Shown here: positions 24,605 to 34,261 of the stretch, piece by piece
Numbering within the stretch: position 1 is the first letter of the stretch
How the letters are laid out: each line of letters starts with the position of its first letter
Notes under the pieces: generated by a model
Databases searched by the model: none
The model's input: the letters and a program-made list of their open reading frames with translations, nothing else
What the model was told of the DNA's origin: nothing
Position numbers and translations under genes: made by a program
DNA from: Okeania sp034190295
Lineage (GTDB): Bacteria; Cyanobacteriota; Cyanobacteriia; Cyanobacteriales; Microcoleaceae
Assembly (NCBI GenBank): GCA_034190295.1
Contig: JAXHSW010000016.1
Location: forward strand, 1 to 64,000
DNA: 64,000 bases
Direction: 5' to 3'

Positions 24605-24960
24605 TCAAAGGCTTTCCTCCAATGAAAAAGTTGAGTTCCTGCGGATAGGATGTAGTTTAATAAAACTAGCAACTCGTCGCCAATGACTCCAATCATGTTT
24701 GTTGACATCTTCCGATTTAAACAAACATTTGGGGATTTTTTCTGATAATTGTAACGCTCTACGAACAATTACTAAAGCTACAGTAGTGCCACTATTGAGG
24801 CCATATTTAGCCTTATGATTAATCATTCCTACCACGTTACTAAAAGCTGGATTAACTTTGATTAATTCTACTCCAAATCTTCTACAACATGACAATATAG
24901 CTTCTCTAAACATTCCCGTAGACAATAAGACAAGCATTTGATTATAAACTTTACTTTCTT
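24605..24960 (-). pseudogene. TnpB-related protein fragment
   Basis: The frame starts inside the gene (the first in-frame ATG at 24937 lies within the conserved part). It reads FREAILSCCRRFGVELIKVNPAFSNVVGMINHKAKYGL...VALVIVRRALQLSEKIP, the C-terminal core of the TnpB-related (OrfB-like accessory) proteins of IS200/IS605 elements. The N-terminal half is missing, and the sequence upstream (24960-25060) contains no matching frame. The last 20 residues (LHPIRRNSTFSLEESL) appear to be read-through into flanking sequence. This is a decayed copy, of a lineage different from the other two tnpB genes here. Confidence 0.7.
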
Positions 24961-25082
24961 AACTCATCTTGGCCTTTTTCTGACTGAAACCTAGAGACTC
25001 AATGGCAATAGCACATTCAAAAAATTCGGCGTTGCATAAATGTGGGATGATTTTAATATTTTTGTGGAAGTGGAAGTGGAAG

Positions 25083-25305
25083 TGGAATGGGCATCTTGCC
25101 CGTTCCTGATATTTGCCCGTTCCTGATATTTACCCGTTCCTGATATTTACCCGTTCCTGATATTTGCCCATTCCTGATATTTGCCCATTCCTGATATTTG
25201 CCCGTTCCTGATATTTGCCCATTCCTGATATTTGCCCATTCCTGATATTTGCCCATTCCCTGGCAGGGACAGGCAGAATTCCTGCCCCCACTTACCACTT
25301 ACAGC
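25083..25305. repeat. REP-like element with internal 17-bp tandem expansion
   Basis: The outer parts (AATGGGCATCTTGCCCGTTC and GACAGGCAGAATTCCTGCCC) match the unexpanded element at about 5083-5154. Between them nine full 17-bp units (CCC-G/A-TTCCTGATATTT-G/A) start every 17 bp from 25099, and a partial tenth starts at 25252. There are no spacers between units, so this is not a CRISPR. Confidence 0.85.
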
Positions 25306-25909
25306 GGTTTCCGAAGTTATGAGGTACACCCATCGATGGCTAGATTGCCTCACTGCAATATTTTCACCATTTACTTTGTACCTCATTTGCCCGAAATATG
25401 CTGTATATTTATCCCGCCCCTCAGCAATGCCAAAAATTCTGCTAATTTCACAACTTGACAAACAATATTTCTCATGGATGCAAGGCGATTGTCCTGTTGT
25501 TTGATTTTTCCACTGGTAAGATATTTCTTCTTATTCAATGTTGCCATCCCACTTCACATAAGTAGGGTTTGCTGAAAAAAGCAAAGTGTGGATACCCACC
25601 CCTAACCCCTCCTGGGAGGGGAATACAGAGAAAGTAGGAGGAATAATTGTTAGAGTGATTTTTCTGCCCCCCTCACCCCAAAATTCTCACTTTTTGAGGG
25701 TAAGTGAATTGAAACAGGCACACTTTTTTCGATGATAAAAAGGTTAAAACCTTTATTGAGCAGTGCTTTGAGATTTAATCGGCAAGCCCTAAGTAACTAA
25801 AATTGAATCAGCATTAAAATCAATACCTATACAACCATTTTTTCTACTATGAACTATAAAGATCGATATGTATGTCCAATTTTTGCATTTCCTACGATAT
25901 ACCGCTTAA

Positions 25910-26052
25910 ATAATTGATAATGGATAATTGATAATTACCTCTCCCTAAAACGGAATTGATTGAATAAAAGGAAAAAATTTATTTTTTTCCCCTTTCAAGG
26001 GGAGGCTTCAAGGCGCGAATTATTTAATTATTTAATTATTAATTCTTCGGTA
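25910..26052 (-). repeat. Dispersed repeat, inverted copy
   Basis: This is the reverse complement of the repeat at 20909-21055, ending TTCTTCGGTAA. Two near-identical inverted copies 5 kb apart could support inversion of the intervening segment by homologous recombination. Confidence 0.7.
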
Positions 26053-26719
26053 AATGAGGGAAGCGAGTCAAACAATTGTTGAAAATTTACGGATTAATCA
26101 AAAATATAATTGGATTACTAACAATAGTAGGGTTAATTATCAAAATAACATGGGTCTAAAACCCCGCCTTTTAAGGCGCAATATTTTTGGAGCGGGGCTC
26201 AAATCCCCGTTACAAAAATCACTTCTGTACGGGCGTTAACGATAGTTATGCGAAGCAAACGGCCGAAAGCTTGCGCATAACTTTCCGTTCCGGAATGCTA
26301 CCGCAAACGTTAACGCCCCTACTGACTTGCAGACTTGCTGACGCGCGTTAACCTACCCGGTCTAAATTTTTTCAAGTAGGCCAAAATCAAAGTCCATCGG
26401 ACTACCTAATGAAAATCAAGAATTACCTTTAGAGGTACCACATGAGCTACTGCTCAAAGAAACCTAAAATTTTCATTCATAAAATTTTCATTCATAATTT
26501 ATGTTACAGTGCCTCGCTGCTAACCTAGTTTCATAACATAATTAGTCAAATCTCAATCTAAATCCTGAAAGATATCAATAGCTCCGGCAAAAATAACTAT
26601 GTTATTGTGGGATATCTGGGCATCTAAATCAATTATTGACTAAGCTAAGACTAAAATTTCTAATATTGTATTTTTCTTTATTCCCATAAGGGATGTATCT
26701 TCGCCCCTAGAAATTTTTT

Positions 26720-27907
26720 ATGAATTCTTCTATTAATAACTCTGACAACACAAATAATTCTACAACACCTAACCCGGCCCACCCTAATGAGCCAGCTATT
26801 CACGAAGCAGACGGTAAGGAAACCCTCTCCATACCAGTTCATGGTCAAGTTGATGAGGACTTTGTAAAATCAACTAATAAATCTTCAGGCCAAGAGATGG
26901 CCCAAGAAAACGACCGAGATATTGATACTTTAACGGTGACAGATAATCAGCCATTAAATTCTTCGGAATCTAAAGATTTAGATCGAAATGAAATTGATAC
27001 TCCTAATCAAGATAATACCATTGTGCGACAACTTCCAATTGCCCCTCCAAGTGAACCAAAACAGTATCGAGCTATAGGTTTAGTTCGAGGTCGTTATCAA
27101 CCTTCTACAGAACAATTTACACGAGGCAGTTTACAAACTCCAGATGGTTCAGAAATAGATGCTGTATTGTTAGGTCGGGTAATGAGTCTATTAAAAAATC
27201 ATCTAGACCTAGAGGAGGAACATCTGTGGGTTGTTTATCCTCGTACTAGACAAGAAAATGATGACCTACATATCCAAATTATGGGGGTATGGGAACCAGA
27301 AACCCTAAGAAAAATCAAAAATACTGAACCAAAAGATGAAGAACAAGATAGTGTTACTTCTTCTTTGACCATTTCTCCTACTGCTGAGGAGAATGAAAGT
27401 GAAGAAATACCACAAACATCAGAAGATATAGATAATTCTCAACAAACTACTATTGTTACTGATGATGAAACTCAAACAGATAGTTTATTGAGTTTAAATG
27501 ATGGTTATTTTTCCATCCGAGGAGAAGTAATTTATCAATCTCAAGAAGAAGAATATGTCATAGTTAGAGTTAAACAAGCTCCTCGCAAAGATGAAGATAC
27601 TCCCAGGTTTTTCAAACTGAAACTAAAAGGTCATTTAGGCGATCGCCCACTGAATCGTTTCTGGGATTTACATATTCAAAGGGAGGATACATTTCTAGTC
27701 ATTCAATATGCTAATGATATAGGTAGTCTATTTGTTAGTAATCGTGGTAAACCTCCATTTAAAGGTCGGAAAACATTTAATGATAATAAAAGAGGTAATT
27801 ATTCTCGCAGACCTACTTCCCAGAGTTATAATTCGGAAAATTCAGCTCCAATTAGAAAAGAACCTATTCCTAAACCTACTAAAAAGAAGAAAAATACAGA
27901 GGAGTAG
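26720..27907 (+). CDS. Conserved cyanobacterial-type hypothetical protein, acidic with basic tail
   Basis: This 395-residue protein has three zones. The N-terminus (about 1-110) is Asn/Ser/Thr/Asp-rich and probably disordered. A folded middle follows (about 112-200: YRAIGLVRGRYQPSTEQFTR, IDAVLLGRVMSLLKNHLDLEEEHLWVVYPRT). After an acidic linker comes a second folded block (about 255-345: YFSIRGEVIYQSQEEEYVIVRVKQAP, FFKLKLKGHL) and a Lys/Arg/Pro-rich tail. The two blocks both begin with a G-V/E-strand motif, and the second has an OB-like strand pattern. I do not recognise a function; a nucleic-acid role is only a guess from the basic tail. ATG start, ends next to a GTTATCA heptamer array. Confidence 0.7.
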   Translation: MNSSINNSDNTNNSTTPNPAHPNEPAIHEADGKETLSIPVHGQVDEDFVKSTNKSSGQEMAQENDRDIDTLTVTDNQPLNSSESKDLDRNEIDTPNQDNTIVRQLPIAPPSEPKQYRAIGLVRGRYQPSTEQFTRGSLQTPDGSEIDAVLLGRVMSLLKNHLDLEEEHLWVVYPRTRQENDDLHIQIMGVWEPETLRKIKNTEPKDEEQDSVTSSLTISPTAEENESEEIPQTSEDIDNSQQTTIVTDDETQTDSLLSLNDGYFSIRGEVIYQSQEEEYVIVRVKQAPRKDEDTPRFFKLKLKGHLGDRPLNRFWDLHIQREDTFLVIQYANDIGSLFVSNRGKPPFKGRKTFNDNKRGNYSRRPTSQSYNSENSAPIRKEPIPKPTKKKKNTEE

Positions 27908-28291
27908 GGGAGTCATTTCAGTTATCAGTTATCAGTTATCAGTTATCAGTTATCAGTACCTCTAATACTAAATTGAAATGAAGCTGCATAGAATAATATC
28001 TAAACCCACATTCCGCACTTCAATTTGTAATATTAAAAGCAGTGTAAAAATCCGTAGCTTGGTAGGTATTTATATTATATAAATTATCTTCATTTACCTC
28101 GTTCGGGAGTCAAATTATCAGTTAAATATTAAGCATAAATATTGACTGAATCGTTGACTCCTATTGACCACTATAATTTTCTTCTTAATGCATGACTTTT
28201 GACTTGTATCTTTATAGTACATTTTGTGGTGCGAAATGTGGGATAAAAGCAATAGCTGATAGCTGATGGCTGACGGCTGTTTGCTTACAAA
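27908..28291. other. Spacer with heptamer array
   Basis: It begins with five GTTATCA heptamers (about 27921-27955). The remainder is AT-rich, and a GCTGATAGCTGATGGCTGACG stretch lies at 28254-28275. No gene is supported. Confidence 0.45.
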
Positions 28292-29446
28292 TTAACTTTC
28301 TAGAAATGGTAAAAAAGTTCTATCCATAGGAATTGGAGCAACTGATTCAGTTAGAGTAAATTCTCCCCCTTCAATCCACTGTTTTAACTCTAAAGCAATT
28401 TGACGAGAAAGGAAAATACTGGCAAGAGGGGCGCTTCTCACAAGTTTGCCCTCTATTTTGATACGACCAGACTTGAGTTGAGCATAGCTAACTAAACCAA
28501 AAGTTGGACGCACCCGACGGGGAATAGAAAAATCTACTACTGGTGCCACAATATCTTGGTCTTGAATAGTACAGTTAGCCACTACTTTCTCATTCAAAAC
28601 AGGCAGAGGAATGCCCACACCCAACATAATTGATGGACCATAGTTTTTGAAATAACAACCACGCACCCATTTAGATTGCATTTGTTTCGCATCTCCAATT
28701 AAGGCCAAAGTCGCAGCAGGTCCAATGGGAGTACGATTCGGTAAACGTTTTTGTAAAGGAAAGTGTTGAGTGCCTTCCCAAGTGATGTATCCAATACCAC
28801 CGCCAAAAAATATACGAGTACCAATACCAATTACTTGTAAGTCTGGATCGTTGAATAGTGGAGAAATAGCACCAGTATTGGAATAAACTGCATTACCTAA
28901 ATTTGGCATCAGAGGGCCAAGATAAGTAAACAGAGGGCGATCGCCACCGTTTACACCAACTATAAAATTTTGATATAGATTTCGTGGATTGAATAAGTAA
29001 AACTGGTTAATTGTGTCACGGGTAATTGTACTTTCAAAGGTAGCTCTGGGATAACAATCTGTTACTTGACCAATTGCTCTAAGATGGACAGGTTTACCTG
29101 CAATTAGGTCTTCAATTACATGACCACCGCCTTTTTCTTTAGATTCTTCACTATCTTCAGATATTTGAGTAGCGCCAAGATATAAATCCACAGCCCCGAA
29201 GCCCGAATAAGCAGAAATACCATCTAGCCAGCAGGAGCGAATTTTTATTGGTGGGTCGGTATGTCCTAGATTAATGATGGCTCCAGAGGACTCCATTGGC
29301 TCAAAGGTCCCGGTGGTAATTACATCAATTTCTTTTGCTACTTGGGCAACACTGGTTTCAGCAACTCTAGTTTTGACTTCTGTTACTGTGGATACAACGG
29401 CTTTTTTATTGATAATTTTGTCGTTAATTTCAGCAATTGTTCTCAT
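28292..29446 (-). CDS. Homocysteine-biosynthesis-type protein (DUF39, MA1821 family)
   Basis: This 384-residue protein begins RTIAEINDKIINKKAVVSTV and contains ITTGTFEPMESSGAIINLGH, IRSCWLDGISAYSGFGAVDL (Cys72), IGQVTDCYPRATF (Cys131) and IGIGTRIFFGGGIGYITWEG. These fit DUF39. In methanogens and some anaerobes members convert aspartate semialdehyde to homocysteine by sulfur transfer, using conserved cysteines, together with a small ferredoxin-like NIL-domain partner. No CBS domain and no ferredoxin gene lie next to it here, so the electron or sulfur partner must be elsewhere. ATG start. The cyanobacterial role is inferred from the family. Confidence 0.8.
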   Translation of the reverse strand: MRTIAEINDKIINKKAVVSTVTEVKTRVAETSVAQVAKEIDVITTGTFEPMESSGAIINLGHTDPPIKIRSCWLDGISAYSGFGAVDLYLGATQISEDSEESKEKGGGHVIEDLIAGKPVHLRAIGQVTDCYPRATFESTITRDTINQFYLFNPRNLYQNFIVGVNGGDRPLFTYLGPLMPNLGNAVYSNTGAISPLFNDPDLQVIGIGTRIFFGGGIGYITWEGTQHFPLQKRLPNRTPIGPAATLALIGDAKQMQSKWVRGCYFKNYGPSIMLGVGIPLPVLNEKVVANCTIQDQDIVAPVVDFSIPRRVRPTFGLVSYAQLKSGRIKIEGKLVRSAPLASIFLSRQIALELKQWIEGGEFTLTESVAPIPMDRTFLPFLES

Positions 29447-30162
29447 CAGGAAATAATATTTTTGGCGATAGTTAATTTTGACATTTAATGTGGTTTAAAT
29501 TTTCACTTGCTTTGTTAGATGGAAGAAGGAAAAAGCTAACTCCAGAAAGTTGAGTTTTACCGAATAATTAAGATTTAAAGCCTCTACTTTAAAGGAGAAA
29601 CAAGACAAATTCTTCCTTTTATTCAATCCTCTCCCTAAAAGGAAGAGGTAATTATCAATTATCCATTATAAATTATTGAACTAGATACTTTTGGGTACAT
29701 CTCAATTTTGAATAAAGGCAAAAATTTATCGCTTTTAGGCAACAGCTCCGAAAGGCAACAGCTCCGTCAGGGAATATATAGGAAAAAAGTATTTTTGCAC
29801 ATAACAGATGCACCCATACTTTTTGTATATTTTTTTTTGTTTAAGTTCACCACATTTTTTGTGGTATTCAATTAGAGGAAGATGTAAATTCCTTCTAATT
29901 TAATATTATTACATCTTAGTTCATTTAATAATGCAATAATTATACCAACAGGACTTACACAAAATATAAAACTATACACCATTTGTAGGGGTTAACGGCC
30001 GTTAACCCTCATTTATCAAATTGGCATAAAACCTAACACCTAACACCTAATTTTGTGCAGCCTTACATAAAATTGGTATTAGACCTTAATGATTAGGTAA
30101 TTAAGAGAGTCAAAAAAACATTTTGATTTCTTATTTACTAATACTTGTATAACAACATAGTA
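29447..30162. repeat. Spacer with degenerate repeats
   Basis: It holds a degenerate copy (about 29560-29687) of the TTACCGAAGAATTAAT repeat and two GGCAACAGCTCCG units (about 29736-29765). AGATGCACCC (about 29809) is the reverse of the GGGTGCATCT seen in the 91-bp elements. AGGACTTACAC at 29950 and GTTAACGGCCGTTAACC (about 29990-30006) sit inside what looks like a decayed member of the AGGACTTACGCA family. No gene is supported. Confidence 0.5.
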
Positions 30163-31347
30163 TTAATTTTCTTCTTCTGAACTAGATTTAGGTAAATCTT
30201 CTGTAGTGTTATCTTCTACTTTCTCTACTTCAGAATCAATTTTATCTTCTGCCTGATTATGATTAACTACAGCCGATTTAGGGAAAACATTTAGGGTATT
30301 TCTTTCAGATGAAAAATTTTCAACTTGCCAATTATCAAGAATATCTTTAATTAATAACTCTTGAATCCAGACTTGAGCAATAATTGTTAAAGGTAAAGCG
30401 AGTAAAAGTCCTAAAAATCCAAAAAAACTAGCAAAAAATAATTGAGAAATTAATGTCATAGCAGGCAACAAAGAAACTTGTTTCGCCATCACATAAGGAG
30501 TCAAAATATTACCCTCAATTTGTTGAATTAGAATATAAATCAACAAAACCAAACCAGATTTTAAAGGAGAATCTATCAGAGCGATCGCCATCGGTGGAAT
30601 TACACTAAGAGTCGGCCCAATATTTGGTATTAAAGTTAGTAACCCTGCCAAAACAGCTTGAGCTGAAGCCAGAGGAACTTTCAATATAGATAGACCAATA
30701 AAACTGAGTAAAGCAATTACACTCATATTAATTAAAGTGCCAATTACCCACCCTCCTAACGCTATTTCACACTCGTTTAAAATTAGGTTTACTCGTTGTC
30801 GATAAAAATTAGGAAATAATTGTATAAATGCTTGACGGTATGCACTAGGGTTTACCAACATCATTATGCTTAAAACCACAATTAGTAGTAAACTCAGAAA
30901 TATTCCGAAAGTATTACCAACAAACTCTCCAGCATTATTAATTAGTTGGTTAAATATCGGCTGTAGTTGAGTAATAACTTCATTAATATCAATATTTGGT
31001 AATTGTTGTCTAAGTCGAGTGGGTAATTGTTCTTTGAGTATATTCAACCAATCATTTAATTTATTAATACCCAAAAGAACAATACTGACTAACTGTTGAA
31101 ACTGCTCTGCTAAAGGTGGAACAATTACCCAGAAAAAAGTCACAATTATTACTATAAATAGAGTGACTGAGATTAATACAGCTAGGGGTCTATTTATTCT
31201 GAAACGTTGTAGCCATCTAGCTAGTTTATTGAGAGTAGTAGCAATTACCACTGCGGTAAATACTAGCAGTAATAATTGATTGATCTGCCACAATATATAT
31301 ATGGCAGCGAGGATAGCGAATAGCCCAATCCAATTACCTAGATTCAC
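30163..31347 (-). CDS. AI-2E / PerM family membrane protein
   Basis: This 394-residue protein has about eight hydrophobic segments, beginning WIGLFAILAAIYILWQINQL and LLLVFTAVVIATTLNKLARWL. The region LSFIGLSILKVPLASAQAVLAGLLTLIPNIGPTLSVIPPMAIAL, with its PNIGP motif, is the hallmark of the AI-2E/PerM (UPF0118) transporter family. A charged tail rich in Glu, Asp and Ser follows (about 345-394). Members export signals, ions or metabolites depending on the species, and the substrate here cannot be told. The first codon is GTG (31345-31347), chosen because the first helix begins directly after it. Alone on its strand. Confidence 0.88.
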   Translation of the reverse strand: MNLGNWIGLFAILAAIYILWQINQLLLLVFTAVVIATTLNKLARWLQRFRINRPLAVLISVTLFIVIIVTFFWVIVPPLAEQFQQLVSIVLLGINKLNDWLNILKEQLPTRLRQQLPNIDINEVITQLQPIFNQLINNAGEFVGNTFGIFLSLLLIVVLSIMMLVNPSAYRQAFIQLFPNFYRQRVNLILNECEIALGGWVIGTLINMSVIALLSFIGLSILKVPLASAQAVLAGLLTLIPNIGPTLSVIPPMAIALIDSPLKSGLVLLIYILIQQIEGNILTPYVMAKQVSLLPAMTLISQLFFASFFGFLGLLLALPLTIIAQVWIQELLIKDILDNWQVENFSSERNTLNVFPKSAVVNHNQAEDKIDSEVEKVEDNTTEDLPKSSSEEEN

Positions 31348-31656
31348 AGGAATTATAATTAAAGTATAGATTTTAAAGATATATATAGGATATAGGTTAA
31401 TGTATTCTATTTTGAATTTGTGTAATATTTAATTACAATTTACATCTTGATATTAGCTTGGTTAAAACAGAAGAAATGAGCAGCAATTGCTTATGAATTA
31501 GCTGCCTTCATCAAACAAAAATATCCCATTTTTTCGTCTATACTTTACTCATAACTAGGGCAAACGTTGATGGTCAGATGAGCTAATGGAATGAAGTAGA
31601 CAAAGAAACAATGACAAATCCTTTAAAATCGATAGATTTAGAGCTGTCTAAAACTT
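31348..31656. other. Spacer, nothing recognised
   Basis: AT-rich, 309 bp. I see no gene, palindrome or repeat shared with the rest of the window. Confidence 0.4.
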
Positions 31657-32574
31657 TCAATTTTCTCCTCCAAATCTAGCTAACAATTCATCACGAGACA
31701 ATTGTAATAATAAAGGTATTAATTCTGGTAAAGATAGAGATTGTAACCGCTGAATAATTACCTCTAGTTCGCTATCTAATTGCCCAAAACGAAACACAAG
31801 CAAATTTTCAATCACTTCTCTATCTCGTTGTTGTACTCCTTGTTGTATACCTTGTCGTATTCCTGACTGAGTAGCCTCTTCTAAACGTTGGGAAAAAAGT
31901 GGTGATAATCTCATAATTAACTCCCTATCTTCTGAATCTATATCTGGATTTACTTCTATATTACTCAGCAAATCTGATAATAACAATAAAGAATTTTCTC
32001 GATGGATATTATCCTTGGGTAATGCTTCTAACTCATCAATAGCTTGAGACTGTACTTTCCCCCTACCTAATATTCTCAGCCACATTGTTTCTGGAACTCG
32101 TGGTAACTTATGAATTACTACTATTGCCGTGCGTAAATATTCCGGTAAAAAATAAATTCCTCTCAGCCAGTTTTCTTCATCTAAACTAGCACCAAATCCA
32201 TTTAATATAGATTGAGAAGCAGTAGGAGTAAGTATCCATAATTTCGGATAATCATCTTCAGAAATACGAATATTATTACGGTTCGCTTCTCTTTGAAATT
32301 CTCCCCTCACCTCCAGTAATTTCAGCAGACAACTACAAATTTCATCTGGAGTAACAGGATTTCGGTAAGGTTCAAATAAAGCACTTGTTGTGGCAAAACG
32401 ACCTAATAATCCTAATTCTTTTGGATTTCCTTGAAGTTGTGGTTGAGGTGAAAACCAAACATCTATTTGCCTAGCTTCTCCCCGCACTTCACGGGGTGCT
32501 TTTACTTCGCCAATAGTTGATAGTAATTCTTCTAAATATTGTTTAGCAAATTGGTCATAAGGGAATCTGGTCAT
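31657..32574 (-). CDS. DUF4351-type protein, Rpn/PD-(D/E)XK nuclease-like
   Basis: From the ATG at 32574 this is 305 residues (a TTG just before it adds one). It reads RFPYDQFAKQYLEELLS...GEARQIDVWFSPQ near the N-terminus, then LLEVRGEFQREANRN, and ends with GIRQGIQQGVQQRDREVIENLLVFRFGQLDSELEVIIQRLQSLSLPEL, the DUF4351 helix with its GxxQGxxQG lead. This family is abundant in filamentous cyanobacteria and related to Rpn/transposase_31 proteins, for which recombination-promoting DNase activity is known in enteric bacteria. Nuclease activity here is inferred only; the ARQIDVWF acid may be part of the active site. Alone on its strand, next to a small membrane-protein gene. Confidence 0.8.
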   Translation of the reverse strand: MTRFPYDQFAKQYLEELLSTIGEVKAPREVRGEARQIDVWFSPQPQLQGNPKELGLLGRFATTSALFEPYRNPVTPDEICSCLLKLLEVRGEFQREANRNNIRISEDDYPKLWILTPTASQSILNGFGASLDEENWLRGIYFLPEYLRTAIVVIHKLPRVPETMWLRILGRGKVQSQAIDELEALPKDNIHRENSLLLLSDLLSNIEVNPDIDSEDRELIMRLSPLFSQRLEEATQSGIRQGIQQGVQQRDREVIENLLVFRFGQLDSELEVIIQRLQSLSLPELIPLLLQLSRDELLARFGGEN

Positions 32575-32637
32575 CAAATTTTCTTGCTTTTCTAAAATTT
32601 CTCTGAAATTACCTAATAAACCCGGTTTATGTCCTCC

Positions 32638-32835
32638 TCATTCCACATTCTGAACTTGTCCCCAAAGCCGCCACGCCAATAATATCCCTACAACTATTGG
32701 AGGTGTGAGTACAGCAATAATAGCGTTAGTTGCTGTAGAGGAAATAGAAATATAGGGGCCACCATATTTAATTAACAGGGAAAGTCCAGCAGAGAGAATT
32801 AGGACTTTGAGAATGAAAGTTATTTTATTATTCAT
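32638..32835 (-). CDS. Small two-helix membrane protein
   Basis: It has 65 residues and an ATG start. Two hydrophobic helices (TFILKVLILSAGLSLLIKYGG and AIIAVLTPPIVVGILLAWRLW) are separated by a short polar loop (PYISISSTAT), and the protein ends WGQVQNVE. I do not recognise a named family. It ends 63 bp upstream of the DUF4351-type gene on the same strand, so the two may be cotranscribed. Confidence 0.65.
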   Translation of the reverse strand: MNNKITFILKVLILSAGLSLLIKYGGPYISISSTATNAIIAVLTPPIVVGILLAWRLWGQVQNVE

Positions 32836-32938
32836 ATTACGATGTTACGATCGATGCTTAGTATCAATCAAAATTTAATCTATTCATAATTATACAGAAT
32901 AGGTATATTTATAACTCAGTACTACCAATCAAACAATT

Positions 32939-34261
32939 ATGAGCGATCGAGAATCAGAACTACAAGCAAAAATTCGTCAACAATTTGATGTAGTAACTTA
33001 TCCTAGAGTACCTGTAGAAAAATCTCCCAAAAATGACTATGAATCACTTTATATTCATAATTTAGTCACACCATATTATCTGAGAAATCAAAAAGTAATA
33101 AACACTGAAGGTAAAGTAATTTTAGATGCAGGATGTGGCAGTGGTTACAAAGCGTTAATATTAGCAGAAGCAAATCCAGGGGCGAAAATAGTTGGTATTG
33201 ATATTTCTGAAAAATCTGTAGAATTAGCTCGTCAGCGCCTGCAATATCATGGTTTTGATAATGCAGAATTTCATGTATTACCCATAGAAGAATTGCCAAA
33301 TTTAGGTTTAGAGTTTGACTATATTAATTGTGATGAAGTTCTTTATTTATTGCCAGATATAGTTGTGGGTTTGCAGGCAATGAAATCTGTTTTAAAACTT
33401 GATGGGATTATTAGAACAAATCTCCATAGTTCCTTACAGCGTCATAACTATTATAGAGTTCAAGAAGTTTTCAAAATGATGGGATTAATGAATGAAAATC
33501 CTGGAGAAATGGAGATGGAAATTGCGCGAGAAACTTTAGAAGCTTTGAAAGATTCAATCATGCTTAAAAAGCAAGTTTGGAAGCCAGAAACGGCAAAAAA
33601 TGAAGAATGGATACAAATGAATTATTTATTGCAGGGAGATAAAGGTTTTACTATCCCTGAAGTTTTTGCTGCTCTTAAAAATGCTGATTTAGAGTTTATT
33701 AGTATGGTTAATTGGCGACATTGGGAAATAATGGATTTATTCAAAAATGAGGATGATTTGCCAGCTTTTTTAGGCATGAGTTTGCCAGAAATTTCTGTTG
33801 AGGAGCGACTGCATTTATTTGAACTTTTACAACCTGTACACCGTCTGTTGGATTTTTGGTGCGGTCATCCCCAACAAGGTCAATCTTTTGTTCCTCTTTC
33901 AGAATGGACAGACTCTGACTGGCAAAAGGCCAAGGTCAATCTCCATCCTCAGTTGCGAAACTCGAAAGCGAGAGAGGATTTGATTAACTGTATCAACGGC
34001 CATAAGCCTTTCGAGATTAGCAGTTATGTGAAGTTGCCCACTTTAAAACCTATCCATATAGGTAGCAGTATGGCTGTTTGTATACTGCCATTGTGGGATG
34101 GTATTTGTACTATTGAGTCTTTGGTGGAAAGGTGGTTGAAGATTAGACCGTTAGACCCTATTACTCTGGAAGTTGTGGGTCAGCAGAGAGCATGGGATGA
34201 AATTAAGGAATTATTAGAGACCCTAGACCCATTTTTTTATGTCCTTTTCTGCCTATCTTAA
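32939..34261 (+). CDS. Class I SAM-dependent methyltransferase, copy 1 of a tandem pair
   Basis: This 440-residue protein has a short N-terminal part (SELQAKIRQQFDVVTYPRVP), then a Rossmann methyltransferase domain (about 55-190) with motif I VILDAGCGSGYKALILAEANP, the acidic KIVGIDISEKSVELARQRL, and INCDEVLYLLPD. The C-terminal 200 residues (EERLHLFELLQPVHRLLDFWCGHP...WLKIRPLDPITLEVVG) are predicted helical and of unknown role. The substrate is unknown. The next gene is a close duplicate. The shared 5' leader CTACCAATCAAACAATT directly before the ATG shows that the duplication took in the upstream region. Confidence 0.88.
   Translation: MSDRESELQAKIRQQFDVVTYPRVPVEKSPKNDYESLYIHNLVTPYYLRNQKVINTEGKVILDAGCGSGYKALILAEANPGAKIVGIDISEKSVELARQRLQYHGFDNAEFHVLPIEELPNLGLEFDYINCDEVLYLLPDIVVGLQAMKSVLKLDGIIRTNLHSSLQRHNYYRVQEVFKMMGLMNENPGEMEMEIARETLEALKDSIMLKKQVWKPETAKNEEWIQMNYLLQGDKGFTIPEVFAALKNADLEFISMVNWRHWEIMDLFKNEDDLPAFLGMSLPEISVEERLHLFELLQPVHRLLDFWCGHPQQGQSFVPLSEWTDSDWQKAKVNLHPQLRNSKAREDLINCINGHKPFEISSYVKLPTLKPIHIGSSMAVCILPLWDGICTIESLVERWLKIRPLDPITLEVVGQQRAWDEIKELLETLDPFFYVLFCLS

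Larger units (their letters stand above)
24961..26719. repeat. 1.8 kb repeat-filled spacer
   Basis: No gene is supported with confidence. It holds the REP-like element with a 17-bp tandem expansion (25083-25305) and a CCCACCCCTAACCCCTCC segment (about 25600). An inverted copy of the dispersed repeat lies at 25910-26052. A mosaic follows of GGGTCTAAAACCCCGCC, GGGCGTTAACG and TGACGCGCGTTAA segments (26140-26352). A minus-strand frame at about 25280-25461 (CEISRIFGIAEGRDKYTAYF) might be a remnant gene, but I could not assign it. Confidence 0.55.

Noticed and set aside
25099..25262. Regular 17-bp repeat array considered as a CRISPR
   Set aside because: Units are directly adjacent with no spacers between them, and no cas gene is near. 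It is an expanded dispersed repeat.
25053..25298. Minus-strand open frame with repeated QISGTGKYQEWAN
   Set aside because: It is the translation of the 17-bp array.
25280..25461. Possible remnant gene CEISRIFGIAEGRDKYTAYF on the minus strand
   Set aside because: It is short, runs into the 17-bp array and cannot be assigned to a family with confidence.
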